Below, piece by piece: positions 37,301 through 44,676 of a DNA stretch of 49,903 nucleotides. The notes under the pieces were generated by a model. It saw only the letters and a list, made by a program, of their open reading frames with translations, searched no databases and was not told where the DNA came from. The translations under genes and the position numbers were made by a program. Source of the stretch: Alistipes sp. (lineage in GTDB: Bacteria; Bacteroidota; Bacteroidia; Bacteroidales; Rikenellaceae); contig JAFNYX010000002.1 of NCBI GenBank assembly GCA_017654125.1, positions 70,188-120,090 of the forward strand, in the 5' to 3' direction. Each line of letters begins with the position of its first letter. The first letter of the stretch is position 1.

Positions 37301-38916
37301 CTGTCGCGGCGGTTGATATTCATTGCATGTAGGTCTGCATTCTCAATCTCCACATCCGCAACACACGCCGGATGTTCCATATCCGAAAGGTTGGCAATCG
37401 CCTTGACAGCCGCCTGCAAAGCCTCGTCTTTTGAATCGAGCGTTACATACAATTGCTGATCGGCATACGTTCCATCGAAAGCGACTTTTCGATACGTATG
37501 ATTCATATACGAGAGCGCATCAATGCGACCATCGACATCTGCCGAGTGAAGTTCTTCTCCGACCTCTGTCGTTGCTGTCACCGTGAACGACGTATTACCC
37601 AATTTCGACGACTTGAGCAGTCGCGCTAACGAGACATTCTCGGCCGTAAGCGAGGCTGCAATGTTACGCATCCGGTCTTTGTCGTTATACGAGCACTCCG
37701 CTGCAAGCACTCCGCCGCTACCCAAACCCACATTTGCCGTCACTGCAAAATCGGACAATCGTCCGGAGAACGTGCCGCTCATTTGCAGTCGCTCCGTACG
37801 ATCGATATACGGCATAACGCGCTCCGGCACCGTAAGTCGCGCGATATTCTGCACCAGACGCACCACTTCCGGTGTTGTGGCTGACATCTCTTTCAGTTTG
37901 ATATCGAACTTCGTACGAGGGATATCCAACAAGCCCTTCACAGTCGCCTCCGCTCGCAACACACCTCCATCCTCCAACCGCACATGCTCAACCGAAGCAT
38001 TGAAATTCGCAACCGTGCCATGCATCGAGCAATCGGCCTCCGTGAGCGCTACATCCCACTCGCGCATACGCGGTGCAAAGTAACCGATAGCACGACTCGA
38101 TGTGCGCGAATCAACCACATCACAATCGATGCGCACCTTATTTATGAAGTCCTTATACGGCTCCCATCCTCCGGCACTCAACCTGAACGATGGAACGCGC
38201 AAATCGGTATCCTCCGCCTTAATGGCAACGTTATTGAGTTCGACCACACCCCTATCAACAAAGAGCACAGCCGACAGGTCGTCTATCGCAAATCCACTTC
38301 GCTCCGAGCAAGAGAGTGCCGATATGCGACCGCCAACCGCACCGGCATCGACATAAAAATTATCGACATGGGCGCAGATATTATGAATTCGCATATCGCC
38401 ATAATCGACACCTCGTTCGACGGGACGTTTATCATGACGATCCAGGCGGAACGCAATATTGCGAGCGTCTATCGAGCGGATGAGCATCTTAAATTTGCTA
38501 CCCTTCTTGCGACTTATACGATCAACCACCTCCTTGACATTCATTGTTCCACGCTCGGTCTCACGCAAAATAAAGAGACCGTCGTCCACCCTGCCGGCAT
38601 TGATAACCAGCCCCTCCGACAGGTTCGTAAATCCACCGAGATATGCCGTCACCGTACCGACATAGAGCATCGTGTCACGGTCGAAATCCTCGACATAGAA
38701 GCCACGCACTTTCACGCGGTTAAGCATTCCGATTGTGATATGATCAATCGAGACTCGCGCCCCGATTTTTTCTGTCGCAAAGTCCGCCGCATAGCGCACC
38801 ACGCGATTCTGGATACTCGGAAAAGAGAGCAACAGCGACAGCAATACGGGCAGGGTTATCAGCAATAAGATGGTCGCCGATAACAACTTAAACAATATTT
38901 TAGTAACTTTGCGCAC
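34324..38916 (-). CDS. tamB: TamB-like translocation and assembly module protein (AsmA-like)
   Basis: 1530 aa. An N-terminal membrane anchor (residues about 7-32) is followed by a very long repetitive beta structure, and the C-terminal DUF490/TamB domain is recognisable (LLNMRINPKADILEMYGDYT, GSYLFTLQNIINKKFVIDRG, TIQWAGEPLDALLDINAIY). The end is Lys/Arg-rich. Such proteins span the periplasm and help outer-membrane protein or lipid delivery. The frame begins with GTG at 38916; an in-frame TAA lies just upstream, so there is no upstream ATG choice. It is divergent from tsaD and heads a run with exbB and exbD. Confidence 0.92.
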   Translation of the reverse strand: MRKVTKILFKLLSATILLLITLPVLLSLLLSFPSIQNRVVRYAADFATEKIGARVSIDHITIGMLNRVKVRGFYVEDFDRDTMLYVGTVTAYLGGFTNLSEGLVINAGRVDDGLFILRETERGTMNVKEVVDRISRKKGSKFKMLIRSIDARNIAFRLDRHDKRPVERGVDYGDMRIHNICAHVDNFYVDAGAVGGRISALSCSERSGFAIDDLSAVLFVDRGVVELNNVAIKAEDTDLRVPSFRLSAGGWEPYKDFINKVRIDCDVVDSRTSSRAIGYFAPRMREWDVALTEADCSMHGTVANFNASVEHVRLEDGGVLRAEATVKGLLDIPRTKFDIKLKEMSATTPEVVRLVQNIARLTVPERVMPYIDRTERLQMSGTFSGRLSDFAVTANVGLGSGGVLAAECSYNDKDRMRNIAASLTAENVSLARLLKSSKLGNTSFTVTATTEVGEELHSADVDGRIDALSYMNHTYRKVAFDGTYADQQLYVTLDSKDEALQAAVKAIANLSDMEHPACVADVEIENADLHAMNINRRDSVSRLSASVGLTCVGRTLDELDGEATIANARYTYNDKEVVSELATLQVSGNEDTRSVVLTSDFADVSFESRSSYKDVLLYMRTLLSRYAPQMFEPNTLAEMRREESTLRGNVALLSVSTKRLDPLLSAVVDGVEVAEGSSVELWMNPVENRFLLRGSSDFVSQNRYLATGLRLNAGNRSDSLTMSLAADDFYVGMLHVSELDLHGGVNNNKAELYGTFADTLRDFRGEISADAIVSRKNGARHIAMRLLPSKFVSGKKVWRATSEGIDIDSARIAIRNFRISNDKEKQSLSIDGVASQSERDSIRLKLENFSISPFTQVTRRIGYEISGRSNGYVNMKSVLRDLEINANVLLDSLDVNGIAIPDMLLTSAWDFGRSRAKLSVSTDDGANEIIRGYFSPSHVRYYATMQMDGLSMGLLDPVLKGIISDTKGTANVDITLSGQRRAAELRGKVDVSDLQTTIDYTKCTYMAPSATVQIENNRLTARGVQVFDQYKNRGTIDINVNMNHLSNIEYDIDIGFRDMEVLATTKRDNDMFYGSVFGSGTLNVRGDKAGVAMDIAASTSDNSHFYMPLSDKTSISSADFVTFESAAKVDTTNYLVRKKMLFERRQRQRSSAGGAMDISLALDVRPNVEVQLVIDPTVGDIIKGRGAGLLNMRINPKADILEMYGDYTIEEGSYLFTLQNIINKKFVIDRGSTIQWAGEPLDALLDINAIYKVKASLQPLLDGYISQDSHAISSRAVPVDCIIHLTDRLTRPTVTFDVAVPSADPNIQSIIANVLNTPERRSQQFLYLLVANSFMSDSSTEASLFSASSAAVTGFELLSNQLSNWLSAGGNSNIVLRYRPKTEQMMSDEVDFGFSQGLLDNRLLIEVEGNYLVDRSQVVNANSSFTGEAYVTWLIDKAGTLRLKGFTHTIDRFDENQGLQETGIGIYFKEDFDNAKDLSRRVRSRFTRKRRSDDKRRAVTDDKTTTEQSTTDAEREKQGKKKNLNKRKKQ
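38904..38911 (+). promoter_or_regulatory. Candidate -7 box for tsaD
   Basis: TAACTTTG fits TAnnTTTG exactly, 107 bp before the tsaD start and inside the first codons of the divergent tamB. The box is followed by G/C as in strong promoters of this phylum. Confidence 0.4.
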
Positions 38917-38940
38917 GAATTACTCGGAACGATTACTGGA

Positions 38941-38959
38941 TAAGTTATATAATAACTTA
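38941..38959. promoter_or_regulatory. Perfect 8-bp inverted repeat between tamB and tsaD
   Basis: TAAGTTAT-ATA-ATAACTTA lies in the 101-bp divergent intergenic region. It could be an operator or a leader hairpin for tsaD. A/T-rich, so only moderate weight. Confidence 0.4.
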
Positions 38960-39017
38960 CAAAAATAGCACTTTTTCGCGTAATTCCGAAATAAAAACGA
39001 TAAAAACATTGATAAAT

Positions 39018-40049
39018 ATGGATAATATCACTATTCTCGGCATCGAATCATCGTGCGACGACACCTCCGCAGCGGTTTTGCGCAACACAACACTGCTTTC
39101 GAGTGTCATCGCTTCGCAATCCGTACACGAGCGTTACGGCGGTGTAATTCCAGAACTCGCATCACGTGCGCACCAGCAAAATATCGTACCCGTTGTCGAT
39201 ACTGCACTCAAAGAGGCTGGCATCACCATCGACAAAGTCGATGCCATCGCCTACACACGTGGCCCGGGCCTTCTCGGCTCGCTAATGGTCGGCACCTCGT
39301 TTGCCAAAGGTTTATCCATATCGAACAATATTCCGATGGTCGAGGTAAACCACCTGCACGGTCACATACTCTCACACTTTGTAGATTTGCCCGACCGCGA
39401 GATGCCACACCCCGACTACCCATTCCTATGCCTGCTTGTCAGTGGCGGTCACACACAAATCGTGCGCGTTGAATCGCCGGAGAAGATGGAAATTGTCGGT
39501 ACCACCATCGACGACGCCGCAGGCGAAGCACTCGACAAATGCGCCAAAGTGATGGGACTGCCGTATCCAGGAGGTCCGGTAGTGGATCGCCTTGCAAAGG
39601 ATGGCAATCCGAAGGCATTCAAGTTCGCAAAACCGCACGTCGAAGGATTTAATTATTCATTCTCCGGATTAAAGACATCGTTTTTGTACACACTTCGCGA
39701 CCGCGTAGCGGAAAATCCGAACTTCATCGAAGAGAATAAGTGCGACCTCTGCGCATCGATTCTCTACACGGTAGTCGATATTCTCGCCGACAAACTCGTT
39801 CGTGCAGCAAAGGAGTACTCGATTAAGGACATCGCACTCGGCGGAGGCGTTTCGGCCAACTCGGTTCTTCGCGCCCGAATCGAAGCAGAGGGCAAAAAGC
39901 GCGGCTGGCGTACATTCCTTCCGGAGTTGAAGTTCACGACCGACAACGCTGCAATGATTGCCGTTGCCGGCTACTACCGATACCTTCGTGGCGAACTTTC
40001 GTCGCTCGACGCAGCTCCGGTTGCACGCTACGAAAACCTCATTGAGTAG
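39018..40049 (+). CDS. tsaD: tRNA N6-threonylcarbamoyladenosine (t6A37) synthase subunit TsaD
   Basis: 343 aa from the ATG at 39018 (MDNITILGIESSCDDTSAAV). The metal motif HLHGH (His112, His116), LLVSGGHTQI, DDAAGEALDK and ALGGGVSANS are all present. It attaches threonylcarbamoyl to A37 of ANN-decoding tRNAs together with TsaB, TsaE and TsaC, which are not in the window. A TTG at 39009 is in frame but the ATG fits the family start. Its stop lies 5 bp from the stop of the convergent terminase gene. Confidence 0.97.
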   Translation: MDNITILGIESSCDDTSAAVLRNTTLLSSVIASQSVHERYGGVIPELASRAHQQNIVPVVDTALKEAGITIDKVDAIAYTRGPGLLGSLMVGTSFAKGLSISNNIPMVEVNHLHGHILSHFVDLPDREMPHPDYPFLCLLVSGGHTQIVRVESPEKMEIVGTTIDDAAGEALDKCAKVMGLPYPGGPVVDRLAKDGNPKAFKFAKPHVEGFNYSFSGLKTSFLYTLRDRVAENPNFIEENKCDLCASILYTVVDILADKLVRAAKEYSIKDIALGGGVSANSVLRARIEAEGKKRGWRTFLPELKFTTDNAAMIAVAGYYRYLRGELSSLDAAPVARYENLIE

Positions 40050-40054
40050 GCGAT

Positions 40055-41449
40055 TTACAGAAACGCAACTTTGCGCACGCCACCAAACATCTCCTTCTCG
40101 ACAATGCCGGTCAGCACATCCGGCGCATCGTGCCAGCGATTCGACGAATACTTGCGACGATAAGTCGTAAGATGCGTGTAGAGTTCGCTCCATCGTTCGC
40201 GCCAACCGCTCGGAAATCGCAACATATGGACAACTGTCGAGGAGTTGGACAAGATACGTGCCTCCTTATTGCCCGATTGATGAAACCACTCGACACGTAC
40301 CATTGGGCATCGCTGTCGCAAAACTCGCGCAAAGCCACGTCCACCATTATTACTCTCGACCAATGCAAAGCGCGTTGCTGTCCTCCGTAACATATCGGCA
40401 ACAAGTCGTTCGGTCTGCTCCATCGGCTCACGCGAATAGACCACATCTCGAACATAAGCAACACCATCGGAATCGACCGCATAGCAAATCGAACAGAGAT
40501 AGTCGTCGCCCATATCCGCCGTATCGGTATAATTTCCCCAACGCACTATATCTCTCGGAAGTTCATTATATTCCATAAAGTTGTCGCCATACAGCAAACC
40601 CTCTTTCGACGAAGGATGTCCCTGATACATACACTCGAATCGCAGCGGGTCGAGACGTCGCTTCGAGAGCAACAACTCGCGCCCATGCCGCTCCTCCCAA
40701 AGCGACTCACCCGGCTGACGCGGATCAATCTCCGTTGCCGGTGACTGCTTCAACGCTTCGAAATTCAAGCGCACCCACGCATCTTGTGTCAAATGTTCTA
40801 AATCTCGCCATGAACACAAATCGACAATCGGCTCCAAACGCCCGATTGTACCAATTAAATCCTCCTCATGCCAACGCGTAAAGACTATTATTTCGCGCGA
40901 TGTATTGTGCATTCGCGTACGCACAACCGAGGTGTACCACTCCCAACAATTCTCACGAATGAGTGGCGAATTTGCCTCCATCGCATCCTTATAAAGGTCA
41001 TCCAAAATGAAGCAATCGACACGGTTGCCCGTCAGCGAGCCCTCTCGTCCAACCGACAACAGCGCACCGTCGCGACCAATAATCTCCACCTCGTCAGCCG
41101 TTCGGACATACTCCGCAGGACGCGAACCATGCTTAATCGTGGTCTGAGGAAAGATGGCGGCATACTCCGCCGAATCGATGATGCGCTGCACACGTCGATT
41201 GAACTTCGAGGCGAGCGACGCCGAATACGACGCAATAGCAATACGCATATCGGGGTTAAGCCCCAGCATATACGCTGGTAGCAAAGTGGTGGCTCCCACG
41301 CTTTTACCATGCTGTGGAGGCATCGTAATCATCAGTCGGCGAACGCGCCCCTCGGCAAAGGCTTGCAAAAGCCGGTAATAGACTTCGTGAAATGGTTGAA
41401 GGTCGAGGAACGGATACACCCCGACCGCAAAATCTCTAAATTCTGTCAT
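40055..41449 (-). CDS. Phage terminase large subunit-like protein (orphan)
   Basis: 464 aa. The ATPase part has Walker A PPQHGKS (residues 44-50) and a Walker B-like CFILDDLYKD. The RNase H-like nuclease part shows DTADMGDDY, VESNNGGRGF and HDAPDVLTGIVE, whose acidic residues are the expected metal ligands. Terminases pump phage DNA into heads and cut it. No small terminase, portal, head or tail genes are nearby, so this is an orphan copy. All key residues are kept, so it may be functional or recently stranded. It lies with a phage-type repressor on the other strand and shares a convergent junction with tsaD. Confidence 0.88.
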   Translation of the reverse strand: MTEFRDFAVGVYPFLDLQPFHEVYYRLLQAFAEGRVRRLMITMPPQHGKSVGATTLLPAYMLGLNPDMRIAIASYSASLASKFNRRVQRIIDSAEYAAIFPQTTIKHGSRPAEYVRTADEVEIIGRDGALLSVGREGSLTGNRVDCFILDDLYKDAMEANSPLIRENCWEWYTSVVRTRMHNTSREIIVFTRWHEEDLIGTIGRLEPIVDLCSWRDLEHLTQDAWVRLNFEALKQSPATEIDPRQPGESLWEERHGRELLLSKRRLDPLRFECMYQGHPSSKEGLLYGDNFMEYNELPRDIVRWGNYTDTADMGDDYLCSICYAVDSDGVAYVRDVVYSREPMEQTERLVADMLRRTATRFALVESNNGGRGFARVLRQRCPMVRVEWFHQSGNKEARILSNSSTVVHMLRFPSGWRERWSELYTHLTTYRRKYSSNRWHDAPDVLTGIVEKEMFGGVRKVAFL

Positions 41450-41487
41450 AAATTAATATATGTAAAACACATTGATGAAAAATTTTC

Positions 41488-41539
41488 AAAAAAAAGCGGT
41501 CTGCTTCCGATACGAAGAGGTTAGCACTTGTCAGACCGC
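41488..41539 (-). terminator. Stem-loop with T-run before the terminase gene
   Basis: On the minus strand GCGGTCTG (41532-41539) pairs with CAGACCGC (41496-41503), followed by eight T residues. The loop contains a second small hairpin (CTTCGTATCGGAAG). It lies between the 97-aa gene and the terminase gene on the same strand, so it would end or attenuate transcription into the terminase. Confidence 0.7.
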
Positions 41540-41601
41540 ACGAGATGCGGGAAGGTATCGCTTACAGGAGAGAGAATCCGCACCTTTTGGCGCGCCATCG
41601 G

Positions 41602-41895
41602 CTAACGACCGATGAGCGAGTCGCGTAGCAGCGCAAAGTCGAAGTCGTTACACACCTCGCCATCATCGGTAAGTGTGTGACACTCCCACCACACCGGAAC
41701 AGCATCGATAATCGTATCGAGTTCGTCATCCGACACACTCACGCGACGACGATAGATAATGATGGTTGCCCGCAGCGTATGATCTGCCTCGCCATCGTCC
41801 GCCGTCACCGTACCATTGAAATAGTGGATAGTGCTGAGCGACGAACAAATTTTGCACGCCAATTCGTCATAAACATTGATAGGAATTTCGTACAT
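41602..41895 (-). CDS. Conserved small protein of unknown function in phage-like island
   Basis: 97 aa, ATG at 41895 (MYEIPINVYDELACKICSS). Acidic, no signal or membrane segment, with a VPVWWECHT motif and a NDFDFALLRDSLI end. I recall similar short proteins in Bacteroidales phage-like regions, but cannot name a function. It is divergent from the repressor gene and lies upstream of the terminase gene on the same strand. It could be an antirepressor or accessory protein; this is context only. Confidence 0.65.
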   Translation of the reverse strand: MYEIPINVYDELACKICSSLSTIHYFNGTVTADDGEADHTLRATIIIYRRRVSVSDDELDTIIDAVPVWWECHTLTDDGEVCNDFDFALLRDSLIGR

Positions 41896-41949
41896 GACTC
41901 AAAATTTTGGTTATTTTTTAGACATTTATTAAGATAAATTATTGAATTA

Positions 41950-41981
41950 TTTGCTATTTAGAATTAAATAGTTTAACTTTG
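41950..41981 (+). promoter_or_regulatory. Promoter of the repressor gene with embedded palindromic operator
   Basis: TTTG (41950-41953) and TAACTTTG (41974-41981) sit at exactly the -33/-7 spacing of the Bacteroidota consensus (26 bp between centres). Between them lies a perfect inverted repeat CTATTTA-GAAT-TAAATAG (41954-41971), a likely operator for the repressor encoded at 42062. Confidence 0.7.
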
Positions 41982-41986
41982 CACTA

Positions 41987-41994
41987 CAAAGATA
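41987..41994 (-). promoter_or_regulatory. Opposing -7 box for the 97-aa gene / terminase side
   Basis: Minus strand TATCTTTG fits TAnnTTTG. It lies 5 bp from the plus-strand -7 box and faces it, so the two polymerase sites overlap. No good -33 box is seen. Confidence 0.45.
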
Positions 41995-42061
41995 TATTCA
42001 ATTATTGGATTTGATACCATCTTTTGTTCAATTTTTGTATAAGAAATTTTAATAACCTATT

Positions 42062-42736
42062 ATGGAAAGCAGAGTAAAACTGATACGCAAAACGCTCGGA
42101 TTAACACAAGAGCAACTTGCTCAGCGACTTGGCATTGGAAAAACAGCACTCTCAATGATTGAAACAGGAAGAGCCGCGCTCTCGGCACGAAACAAAAATA
42201 TTCTTGTTCAAGAATTGAACGTAAATCCGGATTGGATAGAGTCGGGTCGAGGCGAGATGTTCAACGCCGAGCCAAACCTCACGAATGCTTTCCGTTTGCG
42301 TACCGACTCATCGTTGCCGTTACAGAGCGTACCTCTCTACTCGATAGAGGGTACAGCGGGACTTGTACCGCTCTTTTCGCAGAGCGAGCAGATTACGCCC
42401 GTAAACTATATCCATATCCCGAATCTGCCCAAATGCGACGGTGCTATTTACGTCGTTGGCGACTCGATGTATCCGCTACTAAAAAGCGGCGACATCGTGC
42501 TCTACAAGCAGTTACACAATATGAACGACATCTTTTGGGGCGATATGTATCTGCTCTCGATAGAGATTGACGGCGAAGAGTACGTGACGGTAAAATACAT
42601 CCAAAAGTCGGAGCAGAAAGGGTGTATCAAGCTCGTCAGCCAGAATCCGCACCACGCCGACAAGGATGTGGCACTCGACCGCGTGCGTGCAATTGCTCTC
42701 GTCAAGGCGAGTATCCGAATGAACTCAATAAGATAA
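42062..42736 (+). CDS. CI/LexA-type transcriptional repressor (HTH plus S24 peptidase)
   Basis: 224 aa. Residues 1-60 form a Cro/CI-type helix-turn-helix (LTQEQLAQRLGIGKTALSMI). Residues about 85-215 form an S24 self-cleavage domain with Ser135 in VGDSMYP and Lys178 in TVKYI as the catalytic dyad. An Ala99-Gly100 pair (EGTAGLVP) at the domain border is a plausible self-cleavage bond. Such repressors hold prophage genes silent until RecA/DNA damage triggers cleavage. Its promoter carries a palindromic site suited to autoregulation. It lies divergent from the 97-aa gene and terminase. Confidence 0.9.
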   Translation: MESRVKLIRKTLGLTQEQLAQRLGIGKTALSMIETGRAALSARNKNILVQELNVNPDWIESGRGEMFNAEPNLTNAFRLRTDSSLPLQSVPLYSIEGTAGLVPLFSQSEQITPVNYIHIPNLPKCDGAIYVVGDSMYPLLKSGDIVLYKQLHNMNDIFWGDMYLLSIEIDGEEYVTVKYIQKSEQKGCIKLVSQNPHHADKDVALDRVRAIALVKASIRMNSIR

Positions 42737-42787
42737 CGCACATACATATATCTTAAATATAACGGTACAACATATCAACTATTTTTT

Positions 42788-42795
42788 TATATTTG
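42788..42795 (+). promoter_or_regulatory. Candidate -7 box for korAB
   Basis: TATATTTG fits TAnnTTTG, 31 bp before the korA start. Confidence 0.5.
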
Positions 42796-42826
42796 CAATA
42801 CGTAACAGATTAACCCATTAACGACA

Positions 42827-44671
42827 ATGGAACAGAATACACAACTTTTGCAGGATGTCGTGATTCGCTTCTCGGGCGATTCGGGAGACGGAATGCAACT
42901 CACGGGAACACTCTTCTCCGAGACTTCGGCACTTGGCGGAAACGCAATATCTACGTTCCCCGACTACCCTGCCGAGATACGTGCTCCGCAAGGCACCGTA
43001 GCAGGCGTGTCTGGTTTTCAAGTACATTTCGGCTCGCACGACGTCCACAATCCGGGCGATAAGTGCGACGTACTTGTGGCTATGAACCCTGCCGCGCTGA
43101 AAGCCAATCGTGCATTCCTCAAACCCAATGCTACAATTATTGTCGATTCCGATACGCTCACAGCCGACAATATCGCAAAGGCGGGCTTCACGACCGACAA
43201 TCCGATTGATGAGTTAGGCTTGCAGGACTACAACATCATCCATGCACGCATTACCACAATGACACGCGAGGTACTCTCCGACTCGGAACTCGATAATAAG
43301 GCGCGCCTAAAATGCAAAAACATGTTTGCACTCGGCATAACGCTCTACATCACAGGCAAATCAACCAGCCATGCACACGAATACATAGACTCGAAGTTCG
43401 AACGCAAGAGCCACGAGGTTGCCCATGCCAACAAGCAGGCCGTAGAGGCGGGCTACAACTATGCGGCAAACAACCATCTTATACACGCAGCATACGCCGT
43501 CGAGCCATCGGGTCTCGAACGCGGCACGTACCGCACAATCAACGGCAATGTTGCAACAGCATGGGGCTTTATGGCGGCTGCCGAACGAAGTGGACGCCCA
43601 CTCTTCTGCGGCTCGTATCCTATCACTCCGGCTACGGTAATTCTCGAAGAGTTGGCCAAACATAAAGAGCTGGGGGTCAAGACCGTGCAAGCAGAGGACG
43701 AGATTGCAGGCATCTGCACCGCCATAGGTGCAGCATATGCCGGCTCGCTCGCCGTAACCACAACTTCGGGTCCGGGATTGTCGCTCAAAAGCGAGGCTCT
43801 TGGTTTGGCCGTAATGGCAGAGTTGCCACTCGTTGTGGTCGATGTTCAACGTGGTGGACCTTCGACAGGTCTGCCGACAAAGACCGAGCAGAGCGACCTT
43901 ATGCAGGCACTTTATGGTCGTAACGGAGAGTGTCCCGTACCGGTCATCGCCGCTTCGTCGCCAGGCGACTGTTTTCACTACGCATTCGAGGCAGCACGTA
44001 TCGCTATGGAGCACATGACACCGGTTATTTTGCTCACCGACGGATTTATCGCCAACTCCTCGGAGGCATGGCGTATTCCGAAGATGGAGTCGCTGCCAAC
44101 AATCTGTCCACCTCTGGCTGAGCGTGGAGAGGGCGATTTTATGCCTTACGAGCGCGACCCGCAGACGTTGGCGCGCAAATGGGCATTGCCTGGCAAGGCG
44201 GGACTCGAACACCGCATCGGTGGCTTGGAGAAAAACCACCTGACGGGCAACATCTCCTACGAGCCGGCAAACCATGAAGAGATGGTGCACGTGCGCGCAG
44301 CAAAGGTTGCCGCCGTACGCGAAGATATTCCGACGCTATCCGTTGCAGGCGACTCGACGGGCGAACTACTCGTAGTCGGTTGGGGTGGAACGCACGGCCA
44401 TCTATGCAGTGCTGTCGAGCAGTTGCGCAACGAGGGCAAGAGCGTCTCACACTGCCACTTGAACTATCTCAACCCATTGCCAAAAGGCACAGAGGAGATT
44501 TTCGGCAAATTCCGTCACATCGTGGTATGCGAGCTTAACGAGGGTCAGGCCGCCGCATATTTACGCGGAATATTTCCTCATACGGAGTTCTTGCAGTACA
44601 ACAAGTGTCAGGGACAACCCTTCTCGATTGAGGAGTTAAAGAGTGTGTTTAACGAGATTTTGAGCAAATAG
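42827..44671 (+). CDS. korA: 2-oxoacid:ferredoxin oxidoreductase, fused gamma-alpha subunit (2-oxoglutarate type)
   Basis: 614 aa. Residues 1 to about 185 are the gamma-type domain (FSGDSGDGMQLTGTLFSE), and the rest is the alpha-type domain (SYPITPATVILEEL, AEDEIAGICTAIGAAYAG, TTSGPGLSLKSEALGLA, VDVQRGGPSTGLPTKTEQSD), with a C-terminal domain II. Together with KorB it oxidises a 2-oxoacid, most likely 2-oxoglutarate, to the acyl-CoA while reducing ferredoxin, or runs in reverse in carbon fixation-like steps. Substrate is inferred from subunit layout. KorB follows after 5 bp. Confidence 0.92.
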   Translation: MEQNTQLLQDVVIRFSGDSGDGMQLTGTLFSETSALGGNAISTFPDYPAEIRAPQGTVAGVSGFQVHFGSHDVHNPGDKCDVLVAMNPAALKANRAFLKPNATIIVDSDTLTADNIAKAGFTTDNPIDELGLQDYNIIHARITTMTREVLSDSELDNKARLKCKNMFALGITLYITGKSTSHAHEYIDSKFERKSHEVAHANKQAVEAGYNYAANNHLIHAAYAVEPSGLERGTYRTINGNVATAWGFMAAAERSGRPLFCGSYPITPATVILEELAKHKELGVKTVQAEDEIAGICTAIGAAYAGSLAVTTTSGPGLSLKSEALGLAVMAELPLVVVDVQRGGPSTGLPTKTEQSDLMQALYGRNGECPVPVIAASSPGDCFHYAFEAARIAMEHMTPVILLTDGFIANSSEAWRIPKMESLPTICPPLAERGEGDFMPYERDPQTLARKWALPGKAGLEHRIGGLEKNHLTGNISYEPANHEEMVHVRAAKVAAVREDIPTLSVAGDSTGELLVVGWGGTHGHLCSAVEQLRNEGKSVSHCHLNYLNPLPKGTEEIFGKFRHIVVCELNEGQAAAYLRGIFPHTEFLQYNKCQGQPFSIEELKSVFNEILSK

Positions 44672-44676
44672 AGAAT

